Shown here: positions 35,501-44,252 of the stretch, piece by piece
Numbering within the stretch: position 1 is the stretch's first letter
Layout: each line of letters starts with the position of its first letter
Assembly (NCBI GenBank): GCA_964593725.1
Contig: CAZQJS010000005.1
Location: forward strand, 25,536 to 89,535
Origin: JAIOSM01 sp964593725
GTDB lineage: Bacteria; Desulfobacterota; Desulfobacteria; Desulfobacterales; Desulfobacteraceae
Length of the DNA: 64,000 bases
Direction of reading: 5' to 3'
Program-made: the position numbers and the translations under genes
The notes under the pieces: model-generated
What the model was told of the DNA's origin: nothing
The model's database searches: none
What the model saw: only the letters and a program-made list of their open reading frames with translations

Positions 35501-36166
35501 CACACACATTTCCCTGATATGTTTAACAACAGTCCAGCCCCCGGGTGTTTTATCAAAAAACTTTTCAAGTCTTTCCCGGGATACTTCCTTACTGATCCTG
35601 TCCGGGTATACGCCTGCCCGGGCCTTTGAAATATGCCTTTCAACAATATCTGTGCCAAAAAGCTGCACCGTGGTTTTAGAGCACTGCTTTTCAAAAAACT
35701 CATAAAGACATATTGCAAGGGAATAGACCTCCTCACCGGTTGAACACCCCGGAACCCAGATTCTGATGGGCGTTCTGGCAGACCTGTCCTTTGCCATTCT
35801 GGGAAAAACTTTTTCCTTAAGGGTTTTAAAAATGTGTGTATCCCGGAAAAAATGGGTATAGGAAAGCAGCAGATCATCATATAGCTGCTCTACTTCCTTT
35901 GGATTTGCTGAAAGATATTCCAGATATTCATTATAACTATCTCTTCTGCAAAGAGTCATTCGCCTTAACATTCGTCTTAAAATAGTTGTATGACGATAAT
36001 GGAAAAAATCAACCCTGGAGGATTTAAGCAATATTGTAAAAATACCCTTTAATGCTCTTCGTTCCCCCGGGTCCGAAGGCATTAGATCATTATTCCCAGA
36101 AGAATCCTCCCAGCCGGAACTGTTCTTTGATTCTGAATCCTGGTTGCTCTTTTGCTCCTTTGCCAT
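32570..36166 (-). CDS. CheR-PAS-PAS-histidine kinase-receiver hybrid signalling protein
   Basis: About 1198 aa. Order seen: a short polar leader; CheR N- and C-domains (about 30-330) with SAM motif IRIWVPGCSTGEEVYSLAI and SCRNVLIYFD; a long glutamate-rich coiled coil (LQSVNEEMEAAKEELESSNE); two PAS domains ending in GIDITERK and GTDITERK; an HDFNN-type phosphoacceptor KMAHDFNNILGVIMG; an ATPase domain (VQNSIHAL, DNGCGM, GTGYGMSNVKKY); and a C-terminal receiver with aspartate in VSLDYVLPG. It lacks the CheB methylesterase found in the common CheB-CheR-PAS fusions. The start at 36166 (MAKEQKSNQ) has AAAGGG upstream; a TTG 33 codons earlier is less likely. Confidence 0.88.
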   Translation of the reverse strand: MAKEQKSNQDSESKNSSGWEDSSGNNDLMPSDPGERRALKGIFTILLKSSRVDFFHYRHTTILRRMLRRMTLCRRDSYNEYLEYLSANPKEVEQLYDDLLLSYTHFFRDTHIFKTLKEKVFPRMAKDRSARTPIRIWVPGCSTGEEVYSLAICLYEFFEKQCSKTTVQLFGTDIVERHISKARAGVYPDRISKEVSRERLEKFFDKTPGGWTVVKHIREMCVFAIQNIAQDPPFSNIDIISCRNVLIYFDTVFQEIAIPLFHFALKPSGCLMLGTSETMGRFPQFFNILDQKANLYIKRVSGVKPDYRFPIYQTFAKFTKFKGGTGNIPVPAPGKINAARINQQVNEILLETFAPPGVLIDKNMQIRQFIGHIFPYLEPVSGEASLKLSKMVGEGLMPDIYVALEEVKKKGVKIRKNDISFRHNGKIIDTDITVIPVPDSSTSETNFLILFEKPELPQITSVSAGGKEKYIDSELLHLKQELQLTKEHLQSIIEEKDEVNQELWAANEEVQSTNEELQSVNEEMEAAKEELESSNEELLTLNEELQQKNIELTTTKDFAENLLETANTIVLTLDSSAIIKTFNKYAEELTGYKKEEVIGKNWLDLFIPQRDKKTISKVFTETLKDMPEISQCENHIVLKSGLERLISWNNNVLRNISGNIDGILSIGIDITERKMAEEALRKSEIQYRLLVENANTAIIRWNSTGQITYFNEFAENFFGYSRDEILGKHLIGTIVPETESTGRDLRHLLHDIGRNPKKYEYNVNENLRKDGRRIWVAWANKVYINEETGDKEVLSIGTDITERKTAVKEKIKAQKYAAEQEKHALVGQIAGKMAHDFNNILGVIMGNTELSLLNCNDPGIKKTLELILEQTVRGKNLTKNLVAFAKSQEIKQEFFKINRKIDLVTDLLKKDLEGIEVIRDYKKDVPELLADAGMIEHTLVNLVQNSIHALSRVDNPKIIFRTYCLDDNICFEIEDNGCGMLAEHLENIYMPSFTLKGNKDVAGSYEENIRGTGYGMSNVKKYIEQHRGSISVESEFGRGTKFKISLPIIKKELTNSEKAEIGKSEPQSEKYILLVEDEPAISDVQYRILTQTPCTHKVDTANNGKVAIDLFGRNKYDFVSLDYVLPGGISGMDVYNHIRKLDKNIPILFISGNIEFLESIKELKQRDPNIDHLSKPCRNIEYMDRINDLLEKTMTIQQ

Positions 36167-36430
36167 TGAAATTACCCTTTCAATTAAACAAAATGTTCCA
36201 TGGATGCTTAAAGTCACTGAATTAAAATGTCTTTCAAAAGTATCAATAAAATTACCCTGTGTCAATAACAGCCGTTAAGTTAAGCAAACCAGATTCTGAA
36301 AATACTGCCTGGCAATTGAAATAATAATAAAACTATAATACAAAAAGGCAGGTTTAATTTTATATTAACAATTAAGAATCATAAAAAATCCAAAACAGAT
36401 TCTTAGATTGCAACCGGAGATGACTATATA

Positions 36431-38296
36431 ATGATTAAAAGAGAAACCACCAACTGTAACATGGCAAAAATCAACACTGTTTTTGTTTTCATATTGTTAA
36501 TCCTGTTTTCAGGATCATGCACATCAAAATCAATTCCAGCCGGTTCTTCCGTGGAAAACAAATTCACCAAACCAATGATTGAATCGCCTTTGCTGCATCA
36601 TCCTTATACCCGGGATCACAGAAAACAAAACAGGGCTGCCCTCCTGGATGCAGGAAGAGATGCACTGCTGCTGCGGATTCACCTCATCCGGGCTGCCAGA
36701 CACTCCATTGCCATGCAGACAATTATCTGGAAAAATGATGAAACCGGCAGACTTTTGATGTATGAATTGATCCAGGCTGCCAAAAGAGGTGTAAATGTCA
36801 GGCTGCTCATCGACCATATAGCCTCTGAAAAGCATCCCGAGGTTGCAGCTTTTCTATCCACAGTGCACCCGAATCTGAAAATAAAACTTTACAATCCCAT
36901 TGTTGGTCATCTGTCCAGGCAACGGATAGATCCTTCAATCCTGGATCAATTGACCAAACTTCTCAGCAGTTTTAATAAAATCAACCAGCGCATGCACAAT
37001 AAAGTCTTTATTGTGGATAACCAGATCGGGATTACCGGCGGACGTAATAACCAGAACGCTTACTATGATCAGGCAAGGGGTATGAACTACCGGGACAGAG
37101 ATATCCTTGTCACGGGCCCGGTAATAGTTGATATGTACAAAAGTTTTGAAGAATTCTGGAAATTTAAGTACTCAATCCCCATCCAGGTACTGGTCAACAC
37201 CGAAGCAGTCAAAAAACAGGGTGTTCTTAAAACCTGGTCCACAAGGGAAGATTTTGCCTTTAACGGTCTTTTTCAAGAGCTTCTTGTGGATGCTGACAAT
37301 CAACAGATAATCCAGGATCTGTTTGCTTCCAGACTCAAGTCCGTTGAAAATGCATATTTCATAGCTGATGACCCTGGAAAAAACAAAAAAAAGTTTTTCA
37401 ACAAATTTTATGGCTCCGGAAAAATAACCATGGAACTTGCCCGACTGATTTCCATGGCCAGGCACAATATCTATATCAACACACCCTATCTTGTATTAAC
37501 CAACCCGGCCATTAAACTGTTTAAACAAATAATTAAAAAACACCCGGATATCGATATCCGCATTGCAACAAACAGCCTTGCAGCCACAGACAGCTGGTAC
37601 TGCTATGCCCTGTCATTCCAGCAAAAACAGGTCATGCTATGTGATCTGAAATTTAAAATTTATGAATTCAAACCCCTGCCCGGGGATATGCATGAATATA
37701 TGCCGGGTTTAGATAAATTGAGAAAAAGGGCATTTACACCCACTGAGCAATATAAGTTTGGCAAACTTTCCTCTGTCCTGGCAGACTACTCCTCCAAAGG
37801 ACTGCAAAGACCTCCTTTGCCGGGAGAGCCATATCTGTGCTTACATGCAAAATCCCTGGTCATTGATGACAAAACAGCCTTTATTGGCTCATACAACCTG
37901 GATCCGCGCAGTGAAAACCTGAACACTGAAGTGGGCATGGTTATACAGGACAGACAGTTTGCCGCCATTGTGAAAAAAAGTATTGCAAGGGATATGCATC
38001 CCCGGAACAGCTGGGTGATTGCAAAAAACAGATACCCTGTTGGATTGGGAACTCCCAATGCCATACTTGAAAAAATGTCCCACCTGCTGCCCTGGGTTGA
38101 CCCCTGGCCCCTTCGATATGCAGGATCATATGACCTTAAAAAAGATGGTATTTCCCTGGACCCTGACCATGAAAATTTTTACAGCAATTATAAATATGTT
38201 GGCAATTTCCCGGATGTCCCTGAAGAGCGCAGCGGCAAAGTACTTGGTACAATGATCACTAAAACATTATTCGGCTTTATTAGACCTTTGCTGTAA
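36431..38296 (+). CDS. Phospholipase D-family lipoprotein (cardiolipin synthase C-like)
   Basis: Protein of 621 aa with a lipoprotein signal (hydrophobic 17-30, lipobox LFSGSC near residue 34). Two HKD motifs: MHNKVFIVDNQIGITGGRN near 195 and LHAKSLVIDDKTAFIGSYN near 475. Spacing and the flanking SYNLDPRSENLNTE match ClsC-type synthases that join phosphatidyl groups to make cardiolipin, acting at the periplasmic face or outer membrane. GGAGA precedes the ATG at 36431; an in-frame ATG 10 codons later is an alternative. Stand-alone gene, divergent from the hybrid kinase. Confidence 0.87.
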   Translation: MIKRETTNCNMAKINTVFVFILLILFSGSCTSKSIPAGSSVENKFTKPMIESPLLHHPYTRDHRKQNRAALLDAGRDALLLRIHLIRAARHSIAMQTIIWKNDETGRLLMYELIQAAKRGVNVRLLIDHIASEKHPEVAAFLSTVHPNLKIKLYNPIVGHLSRQRIDPSILDQLTKLLSSFNKINQRMHNKVFIVDNQIGITGGRNNQNAYYDQARGMNYRDRDILVTGPVIVDMYKSFEEFWKFKYSIPIQVLVNTEAVKKQGVLKTWSTREDFAFNGLFQELLVDADNQQIIQDLFASRLKSVENAYFIADDPGKNKKKFFNKFYGSGKITMELARLISMARHNIYINTPYLVLTNPAIKLFKQIIKKHPDIDIRIATNSLAATDSWYCYALSFQQKQVMLCDLKFKIYEFKPLPGDMHEYMPGLDKLRKRAFTPTEQYKFGKLSSVLADYSSKGLQRPPLPGEPYLCLHAKSLVIDDKTAFIGSYNLDPRSENLNTEVGMVIQDRQFAAIVKKSIARDMHPRNSWVIAKNRYPVGLGTPNAILEKMSHLLPWVDPWPLRYAGSYDLKKDGISLDPDHENFYSNYKYVGNFPDVPEERSGKVLGTMITKTLFGFIRPLL

Positions 38297-38319
38297 CAAA
38301 TTGTACAACATCTGTTTAT

Positions 38320-39081
38320 TCAGACAGAATACAAAGAACAGATAAGCTTTAATATTGTAACCCCCACAACCAATATGAAGAAAAATCTCACAAAGCCTGT
38401 ATTTTTCTTAATTACAAGTTTTGAACCTGCAAAGGCACCTATTATCTGGCCTGACCCCATGCATATACCCACAAGAAATAAAACCTTTTGTCCCATGACA
38501 AAAAAAATCAGAGCAACAAAATTACTTGTAAAATTAGTGAATTTTGTAAAGGCAGTTGCTTTTTTCAAATCAAGTCCCAACAGAGTAACAATACCAATTA
38601 CCCAGAAAGAACCTGTGCCAGGTCCGAAAAATCCATCATAAAATCCCATTATGAGACCTGCAAGAACATAAAATATATTCTTATCCATTCTAGGCTTACC
38701 GGTTTTAATGCCAAGATCCGGAGAAAAGATTGTGTAAAGGAAAATTATACAAAGGAAAACAGGTATTAAAACATTTAAAAACCCGGCAGATAAAAATTGT
38801 ATGGTTGTTGTACCTGCAAAGGCGCCTGCCCCTGTGAAAACTATTGCTGTTTTAATCTCAGAAAAACTGATAAGTCCTTTTTGTTTATAGTTCAAAGCTG
38901 CGGTAAAGCTTCCAAAGCTGCTTTGCAGTTTGTTTGTTCCAAGGGCTGTATGGGGAGGTATACCAAAGGACAGCAGTACAGGCACTGTAATAATCCCTCC
39001 TCCCCCTGCAATGGAATCAATAAAGCCTGCAAAAATTCCGGTTAAAAAAAAGAGAGAATAATGAAGAAGCATGAATTGCAT
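38320..39081 (-). CDS. TSUP (TauE/SafE)-family membrane transporter
   Basis: 253 aa with about eight hydrophobic spans. Family signature near the N-terminus: GIFAGFIDSIAGGGGIITVP (residues 16-35) followed by GIPPHTALGTNKLQSSFGS; second repeat GFYDGFFGPGTGSFWVIG near 150. These proteins move sulfite, sulfonates or related anions. In a probable sulfate reducer, export of a sulfur oxyanion is attractive but unproven. The ribosome-binding site is weak. Confidence 0.88.
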   Translation of the reverse strand: MQFMLLHYSLFFLTGIFAGFIDSIAGGGGIITVPVLLSFGIPPHTALGTNKLQSSFGSFTAALNYKQKGLISFSEIKTAIVFTGAGAFAGTTTIQFLSAGFLNVLIPVFLCIIFLYTIFSPDLGIKTGKPRMDKNIFYVLAGLIMGFYDGFFGPGTGSFWVIGIVTLLGLDLKKATAFTKFTNFTSNFVALIFFVMGQKVLFLVGICMGSGQIIGAFAGSKLVIKKNTGFVRFFFILVVGVTILKLICSLYSV

Positions 39082-39114
39082 ATTTAATGCGCTCTTATTC
39101 CACTATTATAATGG

Positions 39115-39792
39115 TTATTGTTGACGAATTGCTTCTTCGGCAAAGTCCTTACCTTTTTTTTCAAGATTCTTAAAATAGAGCGGATATATCTTCTTTGACG
39201 CCTTCATGATTCTATCAAAGGGAAGGTCGGCAAAATGCCCGTGGTACTTTACATACTCCATGTGTTTATCTCCCCTGGTGTTGAATTCATGGAAAATGGA
39301 ATCAGAGAGTCCATCAAACTCAAGGGGTTTGATAAAGGCCTTTTTACACAGATTAATATCAAAGGCAGGGGTTGCCTTGACCCATTTTTCATTCAGGTAG
39401 AGCTCCACAAAGCCATGGTATATAAAAAGGTCTGTCTCCATAAGGGCCATCAGTCTTGCAGAATTTATATGATTCCGTACATCGGCAAATCCCAGGCGGG
39501 CAGGTATTTTCTTACAACGGGCCAGGGCTGTAAGAACTACTGCTTTTGCAACACAATACCCGGATTTCCGCATTAAAACTCTGCTTGCAATCATATATTC
39601 AGGCGCATCTTCCATGGTGTACGGATCATATTTGATACCATCCCTCACTGCATAGTACAGTTTAACCGCTTTTTTTAAAGGACTAACCTCATTTTTACAT
39701 ATATTTTCAGCAAAATTTTTAATAATATCGGAATCACTGTCAATAAAGCGGGTTGATTCAAGATATTTGTTAAAATTACTGCCCCCGGGCAT
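39115..39792 (-). CDS. Transglutaminase-like cysteine protease-fold protein
   Basis: 225 aa with a transglutaminase-core arrangement: cysteine in RKSGYCVAKAVVLTALARC (about 95-112), histidine in LFIYHGFVELYLNEKWVKA (about 148-166) and aspartate in TPAFDINLC. YAVRDGIKYDPYTMEDAPEY precedes the core. The proteins are usually peptidases or amidases; the substrate is unknown. No signal peptide is visible, so cytoplasmic. AAGGAG lies 8 bases before the ATG. Confidence 0.82.
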   Translation of the reverse strand: MPGGSNFNKYLESTRFIDSDSDIIKNFAENICKNEVSPLKKAVKLYYAVRDGIKYDPYTMEDAPEYMIASRVLMRKSGYCVAKAVVLTALARCKKIPARLGFADVRNHINSARLMALMETDLFIYHGFVELYLNEKWVKATPAFDINLCKKAFIKPLEFDGLSDSIFHEFNTRGDKHMEYVKYHGHFADLPFDRIMKASKKIYPLYFKNLEKKGKDFAEEAIRQQ

Positions 39793-40008
39793 TTATAAAT
39801 CTCCTTTAATAAAAATTTGATCCTTAACAGATATTAGAGCCTATTTGTAAACATTGTGTCAAGAAAATTCACACCCGGACAGCATAAATAAATATTGGCA
39901 TGTATGAAATTATATTTGTTCAATAAATAATCAGCCATTTACAACTTTACATAACAGGAAATATTTGTTCTTATTAACTTGTGTTTTATTGAAATAAAAA
40001 GGAAAAAT

Positions 40009-40605
40009 ATGAAAAGATGTACTTGGCCGGGCACTGAGCAGATATATATTGAATACCACGATAAAGAGTGGGGCAGGCCTGTATATGATTCAAGGGATCT
40101 GTTTGCAAAGTTGATTCTGGACGGTTTCCAGGCAGGACTTTCATGGATCACTATCCTGAAAAAAAGGGATAATTTTTATAAAGCCTTTGACAATTTCAAC
40201 CCTGAAAAGATGGCGCTGTATGACAAAAGAAAAATCGATAAATTACTCTGCAATAAGGGAATTATCAGAAACAAGCTTAAAATAAATGCGGCAGTTGGCA
40301 ATGCAGAGGCTTTTTTAGCATATGAGAAAACCACAGGTTCATTTTCAGATTTTCTCTGGTCATTTGTCAATGGCAAACCAAAAATAAACAATTGGAAAAC
40401 CCATGAACAGATACCTGTAAACTCAAGGGAATCCGATGCCATGAGCAGGGAGCTTAAAAAACTTGGTTTTAAATTCACAGGCACCACAATCTGCTATGCC
40501 TTTATGCAGGCAGTGGGCATGGTAAATGACCATATAACCACCTGCTTCAGATATGGACAGTTAATTAATGACACATCTGATTCAAAATCACGTTTAAACC
40601 ATTAA
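40009..40605 (+). CDS. tag: DNA-3-methyladenine glycosylase I
   Basis: Repair enzyme of 198 aa that removes 3-methyladenine from DNA. Seen: MKRCTWPGTEQIYIEYHDKE at the N-terminus with zinc ligands C4 and H17, DLFAKLILDGFQAGLSW with the substrate-pocket glutamate replaced by the family-typical region, and C-terminal VNDHITTCFRY with the remaining zinc ligands. The start at 40009 has AAGGA 6 bases upstream; an ATG 10 codons earlier has none. Confidence 0.92.
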   Translation: MKRCTWPGTEQIYIEYHDKEWGRPVYDSRDLFAKLILDGFQAGLSWITILKKRDNFYKAFDNFNPEKMALYDKRKIDKLLCNKGIIRNKLKINAAVGNAEAFLAYEKTTGSFSDFLWSFVNGKPKINNWKTHEQIPVNSRESDAMSRELKKLGFKFTGTTICYAFMQAVGMVNDHITTCFRYGQLINDTSDSKSRLNH

Positions 40606-40611
40606 TTATGG

Positions 40612-40641
40612 TTGACTTAAACCTTGGTTACAAATTATAAA
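40612..40641 (+). promoter_or_regulatory. Probable sigma-70 promoter of the methylmalonyl-CoA operon
   Basis: TTGACT at 40612-40617, 18-base spacer, TATAAA at 40636-40641, about 55 bases before mce. Confidence 0.5.
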
Positions 40642-40694
40642 TGTATATGATTTAAGTTCTTGATTTAATAATAAATGATAAGGAGAAGAACTCC

Positions 40695-41102
40695 ATGAAA
40701 ATAGAGAAGATTGATCACCTTGGCATTGCAGTTTCAAGCATAGATTCTGGCAGAGAATTCTGGCAGGATGTGATGGGCCTTGAACTTGAAGGAACTGAAA
40801 CAGTGGAAGAACAGAAGGTCACAACTGCTTTTATGCCCGTGGGAGAAAGTGAGGTTGAATTACTTGAATCCACATCCCCTGACGGCCCCATTGCAAAATA
40901 TATTGAGAAAAAAGGAGCTGGATTACAGCACATAGCATTCAGGGTTAATGATATTGACAAAGCACTTGAAGAACTGAAAAGCAAAGGTGTAAAACTTATC
41001 GATGAAAAAGCCAGAAAAGGTGCAGGCGGTGCAAGGATTGCCTTTCTTCACCCCAGAGCAACCGGCGGTATACTTGTGGAGTTATGTGAACGAAACAATT
41101 AA
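40695..41102 (+). CDS. mce: Methylmalonyl-CoA epimerase
   Basis: Vicinal-oxygen-chelate enzyme of 135 aa interconverting (S)- and (R)-methylmalonyl-CoA. Seen: IDHLGIAVSSID at the start with the first metal histidine, VELLESTSPDGPIAKYIEKK, GLQHIAFRVNDIDKAL with the second histidine, and FLHPRATGGILVELCE with the final glutamate. AAGGAG precedes the ATG. It is the first gene of the reaction-ordered operon, 31 bases before the mutase. Confidence 0.95.
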   Translation: MKIEKIDHLGIAVSSIDSGREFWQDVMGLELEGTETVEEQKVTTAFMPVGESEVELLESTSPDGPIAKYIEKKGAGLQHIAFRVNDIDKALEELKSKGVKLIDEKARKGAGGARIAFLHPRATGGILVELCERNN

Positions 41103-41133
41103 AAACTATTTTTTTTAAGAAAGGTTTATAATT

Positions 41134-43257
41134 ATGTCCGGTAAAACCAATATTGATGCATGGAAAAAGATTGCAGAAAAGGAACTGAGAGGCAGACCCC
41201 TTGAGTCATTGAATAAAACAACTCCCGAAGGAATTGAAATAAAGCCATTATATACTGTTGAAGATATTGAAAACAACGAAGTGGTCAATTCCATACCAGG
41301 CATGGCACCCTTTGTCAGGGGCCCCATGGCAACCATGTACCCCGGACGTCCCTGGACAATACGTCAATATGCGGGATTTTCCACGGCAAAAGAATCCAAT
41401 GAATTTTACAGAAAAAATCTTGCTGCAGGCCAGAAAGGCCTTTCTGTTGCCTTTGACCTTCCCACACACAGGGGATATGATTCTGATCATCCAAGGGTTG
41501 CAGGGGATATTGGCAAAGCCGGGGTTGCAGTTGATTCGGTTGAAGATATGAAAATTTTATTCCATGAAATACCATTGGATAAAATGTCCGTCTCCATGAC
41601 AATGAACGGTGCAGTACTGCCCATACTTGCAGGCTATATTGTTGCAGCAGAAGAGCAGGGTGTGAAGCATGAACAGCTCATGGGCACCATACAGAATGAT
41701 ATTTTAAAGGAGTATCTGACTCGTAACACCTATATTTACCCGCCTGAACCGTCCATGAGAATCATCTCCGACATCATGGGCTTCTGTTCAAAGAATATGC
41801 CTAGGTTCAATACAATCTCCATAAGCGGATATCACATGATGGAAGCAGGGGCAGATACTGTTCTCCAAACTGCATTTACCCTGGCCGACGGACTTGAATA
41901 TGTAAAAGCAGCCCTTGGAACAGGCATGGACATTGATACTTTTGCACCACGACTCTCCTTCTTTTTTGGAATAGGCATGAATTTTTTCATGGATATTGCC
42001 ATGCTCCGGGCTGCAAGGTTTTTATGGGCAGAACTGATGTCACAATTCAACCCAAAGAACCCGAAATCAACAATGTTAAGAACACATTGCCAGACATCAG
42101 GATGGAGCCTTACCCAGCAGGACCCGTATAATAATATCATCAGAACAACCCTTGAATGCATGTCAGCAGTCCTTGGCGGAACACAGTCCCTCCATACAAA
42201 CTCCTTTGATGAAGCAGTGGGCCTTCCAACGGAAACATCTGCCAGGGTTGCAAGAAACACCCAGATAATTGTCCAGGAAGAATCCCAGGTATGCAATGTT
42301 GTTGACCCCCTGGGCGGCTCCTACTATGTTGAATCCTTAACCCAGAGCATAATTGATAAAGTAAGGCTGATATTAAAGGAGATTGATGATCTGGGTGGTA
42401 TGGCAAAAGCCATTGAATCTGGTATGCCCAAGATGCGTATCGAGGAAGTTTCAGCACGGAGGCAGGCACGAATTGACCAGGGCATAGATACCATTGTGGG
42501 GGTAAATAAATACTTTGTGGAGGATGAGGTTGAAATTGAAGTTAGGGAGGTTTCCGAAGAGGTCAGGGTTGAGCAGATAAAAAGGCTTGAACAGATAAGA
42601 AAAGATCGTGACAATGCCATGGTAAAAAATGCCCTGAACCAGATTACAAAAGCTGCTGAAAGTGATGATAATCTGCTGGAAGCCTGTATCACTGCCACAA
42701 GGGCCAGAGCTACCGTGGGTGAAATTTCCCTTGCCATGGAAAAGGTGTTTGGAAGATTTGTGGCCACCACCCAATGTATCTCCGGAGTTTATGCAGCAGA
42801 ATCAGGAGACAGTGAACTTGTGGCTTCCTTAAGAAAAAGAACAAAGGAGTTCAAGGAAAAAACCGGAAGAAGGCCAAGGATTCTGCTTGCAAAAATGGGA
42901 CAGGACGGTCATGACCGCGGAGTTAAAATTATTGCAACAGCCTATGCAGATTTTGGATTTGATGTGGATTTGAGCCCCATGTTCCAGACCCCGGAAGAGG
43001 CTGCAAGAATAGCTGTGGAAAACGATGTTCACATTGTGGGCGTTTCAAGCCTTGCCGCAGGCCATAAAACATTAGTTCCATCACTCATCAAAGCATTGAA
43101 AAACGAAGATGCATCAGATATAAAAGTGCTTGTGGGCGGGGTTATTCCCCCTGGTGATTATGATTTTTTAAGAAAAACAGGTGTGGTGGATATTTTCGGA
43201 CCAGGTGTCCCTGTAACAGACTCTGCAAACAGAACACTCAATGCAATAGGTGCTTAA
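41134..43257 (+). CDS. mcm: Methylmalonyl-CoA mutase (single-chain, B12-dependent)
   Basis: Adenosylcobalamin-dependent mutase of 707 aa converting (R)-methylmalonyl-CoA to succinyl-CoA. The TIM-barrel substrate domain is in the first ~560 residues (AFDLPTHRGYDSDHPRV near 106, CQTSGWSLTQQDPYNN near 315). The C-terminal B12 domain has KMGQDGHDRGVKIIATAY (base-off histidine in DGHDRG), GVSSLAAGH and VLVGGVIP. One chain contains both domains, so a homodimer is expected. Its stop lies 4 bases before the ATG of meaB. Confidence 0.97.
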   Translation: MSGKTNIDAWKKIAEKELRGRPLESLNKTTPEGIEIKPLYTVEDIENNEVVNSIPGMAPFVRGPMATMYPGRPWTIRQYAGFSTAKESNEFYRKNLAAGQKGLSVAFDLPTHRGYDSDHPRVAGDIGKAGVAVDSVEDMKILFHEIPLDKMSVSMTMNGAVLPILAGYIVAAEEQGVKHEQLMGTIQNDILKEYLTRNTYIYPPEPSMRIISDIMGFCSKNMPRFNTISISGYHMMEAGADTVLQTAFTLADGLEYVKAALGTGMDIDTFAPRLSFFFGIGMNFFMDIAMLRAARFLWAELMSQFNPKNPKSTMLRTHCQTSGWSLTQQDPYNNIIRTTLECMSAVLGGTQSLHTNSFDEAVGLPTETSARVARNTQIIVQEESQVCNVVDPLGGSYYVESLTQSIIDKVRLILKEIDDLGGMAKAIESGMPKMRIEEVSARRQARIDQGIDTIVGVNKYFVEDEVEIEVREVSEEVRVEQIKRLEQIRKDRDNAMVKNALNQITKAAESDDNLLEACITATRARATVGEISLAMEKVFGRFVATTQCISGVYAAESGDSELVASLRKRTKEFKEKTGRRPRILLAKMGQDGHDRGVKIIATAYADFGFDVDLSPMFQTPEEAARIAVENDVHIVGVSSLAAGHKTLVPSLIKALKNEDASDIKVLVGGVIPPGDYDFLRKTGVVDIFGPGVPVTDSANRTLNAIGA

Positions 43258-43261
43258 TTTT

Positions 43262-44242
43262 ATGAAGGATACAGGCCCTGAATATTATGTTCAGGGCGTA
43301 TTAAATAATAACAGGCGGATTATTGCAAAAACAATCACTCTGATTGAGAGCAGCCTTGCGCAGGATAGAACCATAAGTTTTGAGATTGTAAAGAAGATTC
43401 TTCCCTTTTCCGGGAAGAGTATCCGCATTGGCATTACAGGTATCCCCGGAGTAGGGAAAAGTACTTTTATTGAAAATCTGGGCCTTTATCTGATCAAATC
43501 CGGTCACAGGGTTGCAGTCCTTGCCGTTGATCCCACAAGCCAGAAAAGCGGAGGCAGCATACTTGGGGATAAAACCAGAATGGAAAAGCTTGCAGCCCAT
43601 GACAAAAGCTTTATACGGCCTTCTCCGGCCGGCAATACCCTGGGAGGTGTTGCTGCAAAAACCAGGGAAGCAATGCTTGTGTGTGAAGCTGCCGGATATG
43701 ATGTTATTTTAGTTGAAACCGTGGGTGTTGGCCAGTCAGAGACAAAGGTTTCCACCATGGTTGATTTTTTTCTGGTACTCCTCATTGCAGGAGCTGGAGA
43801 TGAACTCCAGGGTATAAAAAAGGGTATACTTGAAATCGCTGATGCCATTGCCATAAACAAGGCAGATAATGATAATATTGAAAAGGCGGAAAAAGCTAAG
43901 AAAGTATATGAAATGGCCCTGCATCTTGTGCTTCCCGGCAGGTCCTCCTGGAACACCCCGGTTCTTACATGCAGCTCCGTAACTGAGAACGGTACTGAAA
44001 ATGTCTGGCAGACTGTTTTACAGCATAATAAGCTTATGAAACAAACAAAGGATTTTGACCAGAAACGAAGGGAGCAGGCTGTTGAATGGATGTGGAACCT
44101 TGTGGATGAAGGTTTGAAAAAGAGATTTATGGAGACGGGCATAATAAAGAACAAGATCCCTGAAGTGGCAAATAGTGTACAGCAGGGATTGATTTCACCC
44201 TCTGCAGCAGCAGAAGAGCTTCTATCATATATAAATTTATAA
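43262..44242 (+). CDS. meaB: MeaB/ArgK-family G-protein chaperone of methylmalonyl-CoA mutase
   Basis: GTPase of 326 aa that protects and reloads the mutase with cobalamin. Seen: P-loop GITGIPGVGKSTFIE (about 57-71), AVLAVDPTSQKSGGSILGDK, ETVGVGQSE and the guanine-specificity motif AINKAD. The ATG at 43262 is chosen because AGGTG of the mutase 3' end sits about 10 bases upstream; a GTG at 43250, inside the mutase gene, is possible but lacks a ribosome-binding site. Confidence 0.94.
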   Translation: MKDTGPEYYVQGVLNNNRRIIAKTITLIESSLAQDRTISFEIVKKILPFSGKSIRIGITGIPGVGKSTFIENLGLYLIKSGHRVAVLAVDPTSQKSGGSILGDKTRMEKLAAHDKSFIRPSPAGNTLGGVAAKTREAMLVCEAAGYDVILVETVGVGQSETKVSTMVDFFLVLLIAGAGDELQGIKKGILEIADAIAINKADNDNIEKAEKAKKVYEMALHLVLPGRSSWNTPVLTCSSVTENGTENVWQTVLQHNKLMKQTKDFDQKRREQAVEWMWNLVDEGLKKRFMETGIIKNKIPEVANSVQQGLISPSAAAEELLSYINL

Positions 44243-44252
44243 GGAATTTAAA

